A stretch of DNA of 64,000 nt from Neocallimastix lanati (nom. inval.) (lineage: Eukaryota; Neocallimastigomycota; Neocallimastigomycetes; Neocallimastigales; Neocallimastigaceae). A program made the position numbers and the translations under genes. The stretch is from positions 581,501-645,500 of the forward strand of contig JACVTC010000103.1 in the NCBI GenBank assembly GCA_016946835.1, written 5' to 3'. Positions 48,240 through 60,166 of this stretch are shown one piece after another (position 1 is the stretch's first letter; each line of letters begins with the position of its first letter). The notes below the pieces were generated by a model. The model worked only from the letters and a program-made list of their open reading frames with translations, did no database searches and was not told where the DNA came from.

Positions 48240-49271
48240 ATGAAGTCTTACTACACTTTGTTAATTTCTTTAATTGCTGCTAACTCTGCCTTTGCTGCTT
48301 TAGAAGGTATAGAATCAGTTGTTCCTTCTGCATCTGAAATCCCGGTTGTAGCTACTCCTTCTGCATCTGAAATCCCAGTTGTAGCCACTCCTGTATCTGA
48401 AGTTCCAGTTGTAGCTACTCCTTCTGCATCTGAAGTTCCAGTTGTAGCTACTCCTTCTGCATCTGAAGTTCCAGTTGTAGCTACTCCTTCTGCATCTGAA
48501 GTTCCAGTTGTAGATACTCCTTCTGCATCTGAAGTTCCAGTTGTAGCTACTCCTTCTGCATCTGAAGTTCCAGTTGTAGATACTCCTTCTGCATCTGAAG
48601 TTCCAGTTGTAGATACTCCTTCTGCATCTGAAGTTCCAGTTGTAGCTACTCCTTCTGCATCTGAAGTTCCAGTTGTACCTACTCCTTCTGCATCTGAAGT
48701 TCCAGTTGTAGCTACTCCTTCTGCATCTGAAGTTCCAGTTGTAGATACTCCTTCTGCATCTGAAGTTCCAGTTGTAGCTACTCCTTCTGCATCTGAAGTT
48801 CCAGTTGTAGCTACTCCTTCTGCATCTGAAGTTCCAGTTGTAGATACTCCTTCTGCATCTGAAGTTCCAGTTGTAGCTACTCCTTCTGCATCTGAAGTTC
48901 CAGTTGTAGCTACTCCTTCTGTATCTGTTGATCCAATTGTATCTACTCTTTCTGTATCTGTAGCCCCAGTTCCAACTACTTCTTCTATATCTGAAGAACC
49001 AGTTTCAACAACCACTGATATTGAAGAACCAGTTCCAACAACCACTGATATTGAAGAACCAGTTCCAACAACCACTGATATTGAAGAACCAGTTCCAACA
49101 ACCACTGATGCTGAAGAACCAGTTCCAACAACCACTGATGCTGAAGAACCAGTTCCAACAACCACTGATGCTGAAGAACCAGTTTCAACAACTACTGATG
49201 CTGAAGAACCAGATCTAATTCCAACTATTGCTCCAACAAGAAGAAGAAAGTGTTATGTTAAAAAGCATTAA
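48240..49271 (+). CDS. Secreted Pro/Ser/Thr/Val tandem-repeat protein
   Basis: 343 residues, single exon. Signal peptide at residues 1-19 (MKSYYTLLISLIAANSAFA). Residues ~28-225 hold about 18 units of PSASEVPVVAT (11 residues, 33 bp; A, D or P at the tenth place), followed by three degenerate units (PSVSVDPIVST, LSVSVAPVPTT, SSISEEPVSTT). Then come seven units of TD[I/A]EEPVPTT (10 residues) and a basic tail RRRKCYVKKH with the only cysteine. Dense Ser/Thr next to Pro suggests heavy O-mannosylation and a cell-surface stalk or mucin-like role. There is no GPI signal or transmembrane segment at the C-terminus. The long antisense open frame is a by-product of the 33-bp repeat. No family name is offered. 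Confidence 0.88.
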   Translation: MKSYYTLLISLIAANSAFAALEGIESVVPSASEIPVVATPSASEIPVVATPVSEVPVVATPSASEVPVVATPSASEVPVVATPSASEVPVVDTPSASEVPVVATPSASEVPVVDTPSASEVPVVDTPSASEVPVVATPSASEVPVVPTPSASEVPVVATPSASEVPVVDTPSASEVPVVATPSASEVPVVATPSASEVPVVDTPSASEVPVVATPSASEVPVVATPSVSVDPIVSTLSVSVAPVPTTSSISEEPVSTTTDIEEPVPTTTDIEEPVPTTTDIEEPVPTTTDAEEPVPTTTDAEEPVPTTTDAEEPVSTTTDAEEPDLIPTIAPTRRRKCYVKKH

Positions 49272-49607
49272 TTTCATTTTATAGGCAGAATAAGTAACAT
49301 TATTATCTAAATTTTAATTAGATAAAAAATAAAAAAAAATAATAATTTATAAACAAATAAATTATTAAACGTAATATATATATATATATAATTCAATTAA
49401 ACAATTTAAAATTAAATATATTTCAATATGGTATATATTATAATTATAATACTTTATATATATAATTATAAGAATGGTGAATAAACATTTAATTTTTATA
49501 ATTAATTTTTAGAAATAAAAATAGAATTTTATATTTTTATAATCATACTTATTATCGAAATAAAGATAATATAGTTCTTTTTTTTTTTTTTTAAATGAAA
49601 TATTAAT

Positions 49608-49642
<35 letters not shown>

Positions 49643-50149
49643 AAAAAATAAATGGCAATAAAGAAATAAAATAAAAAATAAAATACTAAAATACAATAAA
49701 ATATTAATATAAAGTAATGTAGTATATACTATAATATAAAAATGATTTAAATATCAAAATATATAAAAAAATGATAATATAATAATAATATTAATAATAT
49801 AATAATATAATAATATAATAATATAATAATACAATAATAATATTAATAATATAATATAATATAATAATACAATAATAATATTAATAATATAATATAATAT
49901 AATATAATAATAATATATTAATAATAATATATTAATAAAAATAATATTATTAATAATAATATTAATAATATTAATAATACAATAATAATACAATATCAAT
50001 GTTATTTGATATCATTGTAAAATATATACCTTTTTAAAATCGTAAAAAAAATTGCAAAATAAATAAATAAAATACGAACAATCAAACTAAAAATTTCTTT
50101 GATGTATTTTTAAATTATATTTATATGTGTATATATATGTTTTTTTTAT
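49272..50149. other. AT-rich intergenic with AAT/ATA tracts
   Basis: No gene. The 3' end of the upstream gene is followed by simple AAT/TATAATA tracts at about 49770-49990. Confidence 0.65.
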
Positions 50150-50436
50150 GAAGTTATACCCATTAATAATTATTTATAATAGCAATACAAATAACAATAT
50201 AACTGTAATAATAGTTATAGTAATAATAGTTATAGTAATAATAGTTATAATAATATTAGTAAGAGTATTGAAAATAATGTGTATGTTGATTCTGGTGTAT
50301 GTGAAAAAGTGTTTAATTTCCTTCTTGGGGGAAGAAGTATTAATAACAGTACAAAGGGAAATGTCTTCTTCAGTTGATTTATATCTATTGCTATTGGCCA
50401 GCCATGGTCTTTTGTTCAATAGGTTCAAATCGAATC

Positions 50437-50478
<42 letters not shown>

Positions 50479-51284
50479 ACATTTCAATATCCTAAGTATC
50501 AGTAGGAATTCTTTTGGATATCTCGTATTAGGTGTGGTTTTAAATTCGACATTAGTATTTCCATTAAAAAAAAATCGTCTCAGAAGATTGCCCTAAATGT
50601 TGCCCTTGTTGTGGTGTTAGTGTACCTAGCTTTTCTCACTGGATCTTTGCCTGTAAAGAATTGGAAAATTACAGAAATAAATCTTTACCTTTTCTAGATG
50701 ATCTCTTTTTGAAGTTTGCATTGATAATTGAACAAAAATCCTTGGATGTTTCTTTAGATTCAGAAAAGGATTATGTTAATAATATTTATTATTATATATT
50801 GAGTGCACTTCTTGGTGGGCGTTCAATATATTCAAAAATTAAAGTTAATGATGGGGAACAAAGACAATTAGTTGACAATATTTTTAAACAAAGTTCAACT
50901 TCGTCAACTGTTCCGTATTTTGTGGGGATTGCGGAGTTTCTAACAAACGTAATACCATTAATTTGTCGATCTTTTAGTTTGATGATGAAATGATATTCCG
51001 TTGAATCTACCGTTACCAAGAGCGTCGACGTCGAAATGATAAGGCATGGATTTTCACCTCCAGATACAGATTCGATTGATAACACTAATACTGAAATTAT
51101 TACTCACAATAATGGACGTGGTGTTATTATCGAGGAATGGGAAAAGTTTGAGGCTATTGCTTCTAACGCACTTTTATAATTTTATAATATATAATATTTT
51201 ATTTTATGTATTTTATTTGTTATTTTTTCATTTAATTTCATGTAATTTTATTATTATTATAAATTAAATAAAGTTTTCTCTAAG

Positions 51285-51316
<32 letters not shown>
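50150..51316 (+). mobile_element. LINE-like 3' end with poly-A tail
   Basis: From 50570 to 51178 one frame reads EDCPKCCPCCGVSVPSFSHW and IFACKEL, then KSLPFLDDLFLKFALI, LLGGRSIYSK and GIAEFLTNVIPL. An in-frame TGA (50991-50993) interrupts it before it ends in EEWEKFEAIASNALL. The CPCCG...SHW.F.C cluster is the zinc-knuckle-like end of non-LTR reverse transcriptases. After the stop comes ~110 bp of 3' UTR and a 29-base A tail (51288-51316). Upstream, 50260-50380 repeats a related piece (KVFNFLLGGRSIN), and (CTA)14 sits at 50438-50480. The RT core itself is absent, so this is a 5'-truncated insert. Confidence 0.65.
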
Positions 51317-51319
<3 letters not shown>

Positions 51320-51721
51320 TACTATTACTACCAAGAGCGTCAATGCTGAAGAAACAGTAAGACTAGGCCAGCAGAGCTAGTGTAACCAATGAAAATCAAA
51401 ATTTCGTATCCTAAAAAATTATGATTAACATTGTGAAGTCAAAAATAATTATATTGTACTATAGTATAATAACGCCCTTGTGAAGTCTTAACTGATATTA
51501 ATGAAATGAAACAAGAATATATTATATCATTATTATATTTTATTTTGTGTTTTTTTTTTTTTTTTTTTTTTTTTTGCTTATTCTTTTATCTTTTTTTTTT
51601 TTTTTTATTATTACATATGCAGCTCCCCAATGCTAACCCTAGCCTTAAATTCAATGATAGTTTCTTCAGGATAAAAGTATACATTCCAAATTTCAACCAC
51701 GTAAAATTTAAAATAAAAAAA

Positions 51722-51777
<56 letters not shown>

Positions 51778-51890
51778 AGCAATATCATGAGTAAAAAATT
51801 TCATATTGTAGTTAAATGTTCCAAATGGAATCATAAGGTTTATTTTCAGTATTTAAAATAAAAATTTAATATCTATATCTAAATAGCACA
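51317..51890. other. Fragment after the LINE tail, then low complexity
   Basis: 51320-51370 (ACCAAGAGCGTCAATGCTGA) resembles 51010-51030 of the LINE fragment, so it may be another truncated piece. After that come T runs and (TA)n, with a GC-richer non-coding stretch at 51617-51705. Confidence 0.45.
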
Positions 51891-52257
51891 TTCAATAATA
51901 CAAACTCAAGCAAAATCTTAGTTCAACTAATTTAGTAAATGTTATAAATGCCAAATCATAATCTCAATGCTCCTAATATACCTAATTTTAATTCTCCAAA
52001 TCCAATTTCACATTCTAACATTCCTCCTCTTTCGGCGAAATGTGCTATTGCTCTGGTAAGATATTTTTATAATAACTGAAAAAACTTGAATTATATTATC
52101 TCGTTTTTACTAAGAACAATAAAGAAAGTTAAAAAAAAATTTTTTTTAGCAAACAAATTTAGAATAAATTTTCATCAAAATAAAAAAAAAAAAAAAAGTA
52201 ATTTTGAAATTTTTACTGGGATAGAGATATGGCAGAAAAATCAATTAAGGCTAAGGC

Positions 52258-52303
<46 letters not shown>

Positions 52304-52921
52304 AAATGAAATAAAAAATTTGAGAAAACTAGAAACTACCTAAAGTAAAGTAAAGCACAACTTTAAATATCCTGAGTATATCATTGACTTCAGATGGATA
52401 CTTCCTGCCAGATATGGATATAAATTGGATGAACGCTTTACCCAAAACCACCAAAATGATTGAAGATGACTGTCCAGAATGGTGTCCTTGTTGTTATAGA
52501 AAAAAATAGTAATCCTCGATTGGAACATTGATTTACTAAACGTTATCTATTCCATGAATTTCGAAAAAAAAAAAAAAAAAAAAAAAAAATTCAAGGATAT
52601 TGAAATTCTTTATGAAAAATTTTATATTATTTCTAAATATGATCCAATATCTAATAGTAATGTAAACACAGTTATCACAAATGTGAATAATATAAAATCA
52701 AGTACTGATAGTAGTAACGAATTCTATAATATTAATGATAATAACAATTAGAAATAATATTGATAATAATAGTAGAATTAGTGATAGTGAAAATAGAAAT
52801 ATTAATTTTAGTCATAGTGTAAATGATAGCGTAGTTATTAATAATGTAGTGAATAGATCTGAAAAGAAATTATGGTCTGGTCTTCTCTTTCAGAGGTATT
52901 GGCCCTGTTAACCTGTCTTTA
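51891..52921 (+). mobile_element. Second decayed LINE-like fragment
   Basis: Scattered readable pieces in several frames. The first, 51940-52050, reads MPNHNLNAPNIPNFNSPN, then PPLSAKCAIALVRYF. 52440-52508 reads IEDDCPEWCPCCYRKK, sharing the DCP..CPCC signature with the fragment at 50583. 52580-52910 reads FKDIEILYEKFYIISKYDPI and, after a frameshift, RSEKKLWSGLLFQRYWPC. Long A runs at 52262-52301 and 52563-52589 may be old tails or slippage tracts. Confidence 0.5.
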
Positions 52922-52941
52922 TTACAAACAATTTTTCATAA

Positions 52942-52979
52942 TTTTTTTTTATAGTCTTAATTATTGCGAACTTTTATCT

Positions 52980-53010
<31 letters not shown>

Positions 53011-53279
53011 TATATTTATTTATTTTTTAATTTATTGCGTAAATCTTTTATTTAAAATATCAAAAAATTAATAAAAGAAATTAAATATTATTTTCCAATT
53101 TGAACATAATAATATTTAAAATTGTAATATGAAATAAAAAGTAATATTTAAAATAAAGTGTATAAATAAATTCAGATAAAAAAAAAAAGTTTATAGGTAA
53201 CCAACCTCACCTCCAATATTATAAGATCTCTGTTTTAAAAAGGAATTCTTTTTTGGGATTAGGGTTTGAATTGACGATC
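52942..53279. repeat. Left arm of a long inverted repeat
   Basis: ~338 bp, nearly identical to the reverse complement of 53674-53980. It ends in GGGTTTGAATTGACGATC. The arms differ mainly in the length of the (TTTA)n tract at their outer ends. The central loop is 394 bp. Confidence 0.93.
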
Positions 53280-53345
53280 TGAAAAGAAATTATGGTCTGG
53301 TCTTCTCTTTCAGAGGCATTGGCCCTGTTAGCTTGTCTTACTGCA
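53276..53345 (+). repeat. Hairpin-containing direct repeat (second copy)
   Basis: GATCTGAAAAGAAATTATGG, then TCTGGTCTTCTCTTTCAGAG and .ATTGGCCCTGTTA occur here and at 52856-52921, flanking the left arm of the inverted repeat. The unit itself can fold (TCTGAAAAGAA against TTCTCTTTCAGA). Confidence 0.85.
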
Positions 53346-53673
53346 TTTTCGGTGTTGATACTCCTTGGTTAGTTTGTACTTTTACCGTGGAAATAGCAAT
53401 CACATGTCGAGTACTAGCTCTAGTCATAAATTTTTATAAAAAAAAAAAAAAAAAAAAAACACCGATCGCTCCAAGAGTAGCGTTTTAAGAATAATCACCA
53501 GAAATAAATTGGTTATTAAACAAAACATCCCAATTCCTTTTTATAATTTACATCAGTAAAGTCTACATCTCTTCCACCAAGAAGGAAGTTATATAATGCG
53601 TACCATGTCATATATATATTTACACACTCTATTATTCAGAAAATTACTAATATTAACATGATTTTCACTAATT

Positions 53674-53971
53674 GATCGTCAATTCAAACCCTAATCCCAA
53701 AAAAGAATTCCTTTTTAAAACAGAGATCTTATAATATTGGAGGTGAGGTTCGTTACCTATAAACTTTTTTTTTTTTATCTGAATTTATTTATACACTTTA
53801 TTTTAAATATTACTTTTTATTTCATATTACAATTTTAAATATAATTATGTTCAAATTGGATAATAATATTTAATTTCTTTTATTAATTTTTTGATATTTT
53901 AAATAAAAGATTTATGTAATTAATAAATAAATAAATAAAGTTAAAGTTCTCAATAATTGAAGCTATAAAAA

Positions 53972-53980
<9 letters not shown>
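53674..53980. repeat. Right arm of the long inverted repeat
   Basis: Starts GATCGTCAATTCAAACCCTA and mirrors the left arm to its end near a (TA)n tract. The loop (53280-53673) has a 20-base A run at ~53440 and GC-richer text (ACACCGATCGCTCCAAGAG), but no convincing frame. The structure could be a fold-back transposon or a LINE-derived palindrome. Confidence 0.93.
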
Positions 53981-54002
<22 letters not shown>

Positions 54003-54150
54003 TAATAAATTGAATTATTAAAAACTCATAAATGAGTCTTCTTAACAACATTTATATAATATACTCTATTAAATATTTCATAAAAATAATTTTATAACAA
54101 TTTAAATATAATTTTTTTTTTTTTTTTTTTTTTGACCAAGGTTTATTATC

Positions 54151-54188
<38 letters not shown>

Positions 54189-54564
54189 TATTAATCTGTT
54201 TTTTTTTTTTTATTATTTTTTTTTTTTTATTTTAAGTCTTTTTAAAAATTGTTGTCGTTTTAAATATATTAATATATTTTATTAGCTATTATTGTATTAA
54301 AATTATTTGTTAAAATTATATCAAAAATACATAGTTATTCATAAATACCACCATGTATATTTAAATAACAATTATTTATTTGTTAATTTTTATTTTAAAC
54401 TGAACTAATCAAGTTTATATTATTATATTATACTTTTATGTTAGTTAAAATATTGAAACCTCATCTATGTATTAATATATAAATATATTTCTATATCTAT
54501 ATTTATTTAACATATTTTTTTTTAAATTATAAATATATCTGAAAAACTATATATATTTGAAATA

Positions 54565-54595
<31 letters not shown>

Positions 54596-54778
54596 TTTTT
54601 TTCTATTTTATTATTTTATAATAATATTTAAATAAATAAATTATAAAGTAATTAAGAAATAAAATATAAAATGATTATTATTAAAGTTTAATGGTTCTCT
54701 AAATTAATTCCATCAAAAAAATATTTAACCGTTATTTATTTAAATTATTTCCCAAATTTTTTTATTTTATATTCAAAT

Positions 54779-54813
<35 letters not shown>

Positions 54814-55075
54814 TTTTTTTATTTTTGTACGGCATAATAAAAATAAAATTAAAATTAAAATGAATTTTAATGAAATATATTAAAAAATTTAAAATATTTA
54901 ATATATTTAATATATTTATTGATTTGGTTTAAAACATCAATATTTATATATTTTTTCATATATTTTATATATATACATATAAAATAAAAAATATTGCTAA
55001 TTTATTATTTTATTATTTATTTTTCCTATAAAAATTAAGATATTGACAATAATAATAATATTATTTATATTTGTA
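53981..55075. other. AT-rich intergenic, no gene seen
   Basis: (TA)n, A/T runs and (TTTA)n at about 54780-54815. Confidence 0.7.
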
Positions 55076-57030
55076 TATTTATATATTTTATATTTTTATT
55101 CATTTTTATATTTTTATTCATTTTTTATATTTCTATTCATTTTTATATTTTTATTCATTTTTATATTTCTATTCATTTTTATATTTCTATTCATTTTTAT
55201 ATTTCTATTCATTTTTTATATTTCTATTCATTTTTTATATTTCTATTCATTTTTTATATTTTTATTCATTTTTATATTTCTATTCATTTTTATATTTTTA
55301 TTCATTTTTATATTTCTATTCATTTTTTATATTTTTATTCATTTTTATATTTCTATTCATTTTTATATTTCTATTCATTTTTTATATTTCTATTCATTTT
55401 TATATTTTTATTCATTTTTATATTTCTATTCATTTTTATATTTCTATTCGTTTTTTATATTTCTATTCATTTTTATATTTTTATTCATTTTTTATATTTC
55501 TATTCATTTTTTATATTTTTATTCATTTTTATATTTCTATTCGTTTTTTATATTTCTATTCATTTTTATATTTTTATTCATTTTTTATATTTCTATTCGT
55601 TTTTATATTTTTATTCATTTTTATATTTCTATTCATTTTTATATTTCTATTCGTTTTTTATATTTCTATTCATTTTTATATTTCTATTCATTTTTTATAT
55701 TTTTATTCATTTTTATATTTCTATTCATTTTTTATATTTTTATTCATTTTTATATTTCTATTCATTTTTATATTTTTATTCATTTTTATATTTATATTCA
55801 TTTTTATATTTCTATTCATTTTTATATTTCTATTCATTTTTTATATTTCTATTCATTTTATATTTTTATTCATTTTTTATATTTCTATTCATTTTTATAT
55901 TTCTATTCGTTTTTTATATTTCTATTCATTTTTATATTTCTATTCGTTTTTTATATTTCTATTCATTTTTATATTTTTATATTTTTATTCATTTTTTATA
56001 TTTCTATTCATTTTTTATATTTCTATTCGTTTTTATATTTTTATTCATTTTTTATATTTCTATTCATTTTTTATATTTCTATTCGTTTTTATATTTTTAT
56101 TCATTTTTATATTTTTATTCATTTTTATATTTCTATTCATTTTTATATTTCTATTCATTTTTATATTTTTATTCATTTTTATATTTTTATTCATTTTTTA
56201 TATTTCTATTCATTTTTTATATTTCTATTCATTTTTATATTTTTATTCATTTTTATATTTCTATTCATTTTTATATTTCTATTCATTTTTTATATTTTTA
56301 TTCATTTTTATATTTTTATTCATTTTTTATATTTCTATTCATTTTTATATTTCTATTCATTTTTATATTTCTATTCATATTTATATTTCTATTCATTTTT
56401 TATATTTCTATTCATATTTATATTTCTATTCATTTTTATATTTCTATTCATATTTATATTTTTATTCATTTTTTTATATTTCTATTCATTTTTATATTTC
56501 TATTCATTTTTATATTTTTATTCATTTTTATATTTTTATTCATTTTTTATATTTCTATTCATTTTTTATATTTCTATTCATTTTTATATTTTTATTCATT
56601 TTTATATTTCTATTCATTTTTTATATTTCTATTCATTTTTTATATTTCTATTCATTTTTATATTTTTATTCATTTTTTATATTTCTATTCATATTTATAT
56701 TTCTATTCATTTTTTATATTTCTATTCATATTTATATTTCTATTCATTTTTATATTTTTATTCATTTTTTATATTTCTATTCATTTTTTATATTTCTATT
56801 CATTTTTATATTTTTATTCATTTTTATATTTTTATTCATTTTTTATATTTCTATTCATTTTTTATATTTCTATTCATTTTTATATTTTTATTCATTTTTT
56901 ATATTTCTATTCATTTTTATATTTCTATTCATTTTTTATATTTCTATTCATATTTATATTTTTATTCATTTTTTATATTTCTATTCATTTTTTATATTTC
57001 TATTCATTTATATATTTGTATATTTCTATA
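55076..57030. repeat. 19/20-bp minisatellite, about 100 units
   Basis: Tandem TATATTTCTATTCATTTTT with variant positions: TTTTTATTC for TTTCTATTC, TTCGTTTTT for TTCATTTTT, TTCATATTT, and an optional extra T that makes 20 bp. The consensus has no stop triplet in any forward frame, so two forward open frames of over 650 codons overlap it. They are not genes. Confidence 0.97.
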
Positions 57031-60000
57031 TTTAATAGAACAATAAAAAAAAGAATAAAAAAAAAAAAAGAAAAAAATGTAAAGATTAATAAAAATTGCA
57101 ATGATTAAAAAAAAATTTTTTTTTCTTTATTATCATTTATTATTTATAATTATTCATTTTTATATGATTGAAGTGAACAGAAAAGAATATTTAAAATGTA
57201 AAATGTATAATGTTAGAATATTGTTACTCTTCCTATCATCTCTAAATTGTATTTGAGATTTTTTTTATTTTTATTTTTATTATTTTTATTATTTTTATTA
57301 TTTATTTTTAAAATTGAGATTTATTATTATTATTAATTATTATTAATGTATTAGAATTGACAACTGTTACATAATGTAATATAATGTAAAATAATGAAAT
57401 AATATCTAATAAAATATATATAAATATATATAAATAAATATATATAAATAAATATATATAAATAAATGTATATAAATAAATATATAAATATTTACATATA
57501 TATATTTTATTTTTTAAATTTTTTTTTTTGATTAATAGAATTTTTTAAAATTTTTTATATTTTAATATTTACTCTATTAGTGTATATTAGAAATTTGTTT
57601 TTTTTTTTATTTTTCTATTTTAATATTTTCTATTTTTCTATTTTCTATTTTTAATATTTTTTTAATATTTTTTATTTTATTTAATTCATAATAAATTAAT
57701 TAATTTATATTTTCCTATTTGACCGTTTTTTTTTTTTTTTTAATTTTTTTTTAATATTAAAGTATTGTACTACATTATGTATACAATTAAAGATTCTGTC
57801 AAAAAAAAAATTCTTTTATAATATATAGAATAAAGTTTATAATATATTATTAATTAATCATCTTTAATTATTCATTATTAAGTGTTCAATATTTAATATT
57901 TAATATTCATATTAATTATTAATTATTAATAATTATTCTTTATTCTTTATTATTAATTATTAATTATTAATTATTTATTATTAAATAATTTATTATTTAT
58001 TATTATAATTTATTATTTATTATTAAATAATTTATAATTTATTATTTATTAATAAATACTCCTTTTATTACTCTTTATTCTTTATTATTCATAATTCTTT
58101 ATTATTCTTTATTCTTTATTCTTATACCTCTATTCTTTATTCCTTATTATTATTTTTTATATTTAGTTTTTTATTGTTATTTTTCTTATTATCTTAACAT
58201 AATTATTAATGTTAATTACAAATTGTTTTTTTTAATATATTAGTTTTTATTTTTACTTTATTTTCAATAATTATTATTAATGTTTATTACTTTTTACTTT
58301 TAATTATAAATAGATTTTCTTATATTATTACTAACAACAATCATTAATATTAAAGTCTTCTATATGTTAATATATTAATATCAATAGTAAGAAAAATTAT
58401 TACAAACGAAAACATATCTAATATTTATTTAAACAACATAGAAATATATAAAAAAAAAAAATTTAAATATAATAATAATAATAATCATAAAATTAAATAT
58501 AAAGTACCCATTTAAATATTTTAAATAATATTTTATTATTATTTAGAATATTTAAATATATATGATATTGCTTAATTTTTAGATAATAAATTGATTACTC
58601 TTTCTATCTCTCTCTTTTGGTTATACTATTATATCTTTTAAACATTTTATTTATTATTTATTAATGTATTTTCTATTAATAAAGATGGTTAGATTTATTT
58701 AAATCAAAAATAATTTAATAATGTAATATTCCTTTAATTAATTAATCTAATATATTTACCGTTTTTTTTTTTATTTTTTTTTTTTAATTATTTTTATTTT
58801 CTATAATGAATAATTTGATATTCCATTTTGTGAAGAAGCGGTCTATATAATATGATAAATATTTTATTATTGACCTTCGATTAACGGCAAGATTTTAACA
58901 TTTCATTTATTTATTTTAATTTCTATTAATTTTATTATATTAATATTAATATTTTTATTTTTTTTTATAATTTTATATATTAATATTAATATTTTTATTT
59001 TCATATTTTTCTAATTAATTTTAATTTTAATTAATAAAAAAATATATATAGATTTGATAAAAAAATATATAAATCTAAATCTAAATTTAAATATAATAAA
59101 TACAATTATAATAAATATTTATATATCATAACTATTAAATAATATTTTTATGTAAAAGTGACAAATGAACATTAAAAAATTAAAAATAAAAATAAGAATT
59201 AAATATTATATATATTTAATAATTTTAATTTTTATTATTATTATTTTTTATTATTAATATTTATTATTTATATTTATTTTATTATTAAAATTTTTTATAA
59301 TATTGATTATTTTTATTTTAATTTATTTTAGAGTGTAATAATAAGATTTGATAAATTAATATTAAAATTTTAATTTTTTTTTTTTTATTAAAATTATATA
59401 AAATTATATATATTATATATTATTTTTAATTATTTTTAATTTTTTTTTTTTGCTTTTTATTTTAATTTTTCATTTTATTATTTAATTTTCCATTATTTAA
59501 ACTTTTGTTATTTAATTAGGAGAATAGAATATGAAGTATTGATTAAAAATTAATTATTTTAATATTAAAAAAAAAAAAGAAAAAAAAAATTAATAACAGA
59601 TATAATTAATAGATATTTTTAATTTATATATTTTTTGGAAAAAATATAAATATAAATCATTTTTCTAAATTTTTTTTATTTTCAATTCAATCAACATTTC
59701 TAAAATCAAATAATAAATTGTATTAAAATCAGAAAATTTTTAAATATATTTTTATATATAATTATTAAAAAGTGGAATCAAAAGTATTTAAATACTTTTC
59801 TTTTTAATAATTAACCTTTGTATTATAAAAAAAATTTCTTTTATAAAAAAATTTATTGTATATAAATTTTTTTTTATTGTATAATTATTTATTTATTTTT
59901 ATTTTTTTATTATTATTTTTTTATTTAAATTTTATAATTTTTTTTTTTAAAAAAATAAATAATAAATCAATATTGTAAATATTATTTATTAAAAATAATT

Positions 60001-60166
60001 ATAAAAACATATCAATATTTTAATAATAATTATAGAAAAAAAAAATCAAAATTAAAATATCATTGTATATATATTTATATATAAATATATAAATTCAATA
60101 AAACACTTTTAAATTTATTAGAAATTTAAATAATATTTTTTTTATTCAACAAATTATTAAAAGAAA
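57031..60166. other. AT-rich intergenic, no gene seen
   Basis: About 3.1 kb of A/T runs, TATATAAATAAA repeats at 57420-57490 and (TTATTAA)- and (TTATTCT)-type tracts at 57900-58140. The slightly GC-richer stretch at 58830-58890 has no readable content. The promoter of the gene at 60167 must lie at the right end. Confidence 0.7.

Noticed and set aside
48251-49165. 304-codon antisense frame opposite the Pro/Ser repeat protein
   Set aside because: The 33-bp period keeps all frames in register; the sense frame has the signal peptide and a sensible composition.
55043-57046. Two overlapping forward open frames of 650-670 codons
   Set aside because: They are products of a 19/20-bp minisatellite without stop triplets; composition is only Phe/Tyr/Ile/Ser/His/Leu and both frames are open at once.
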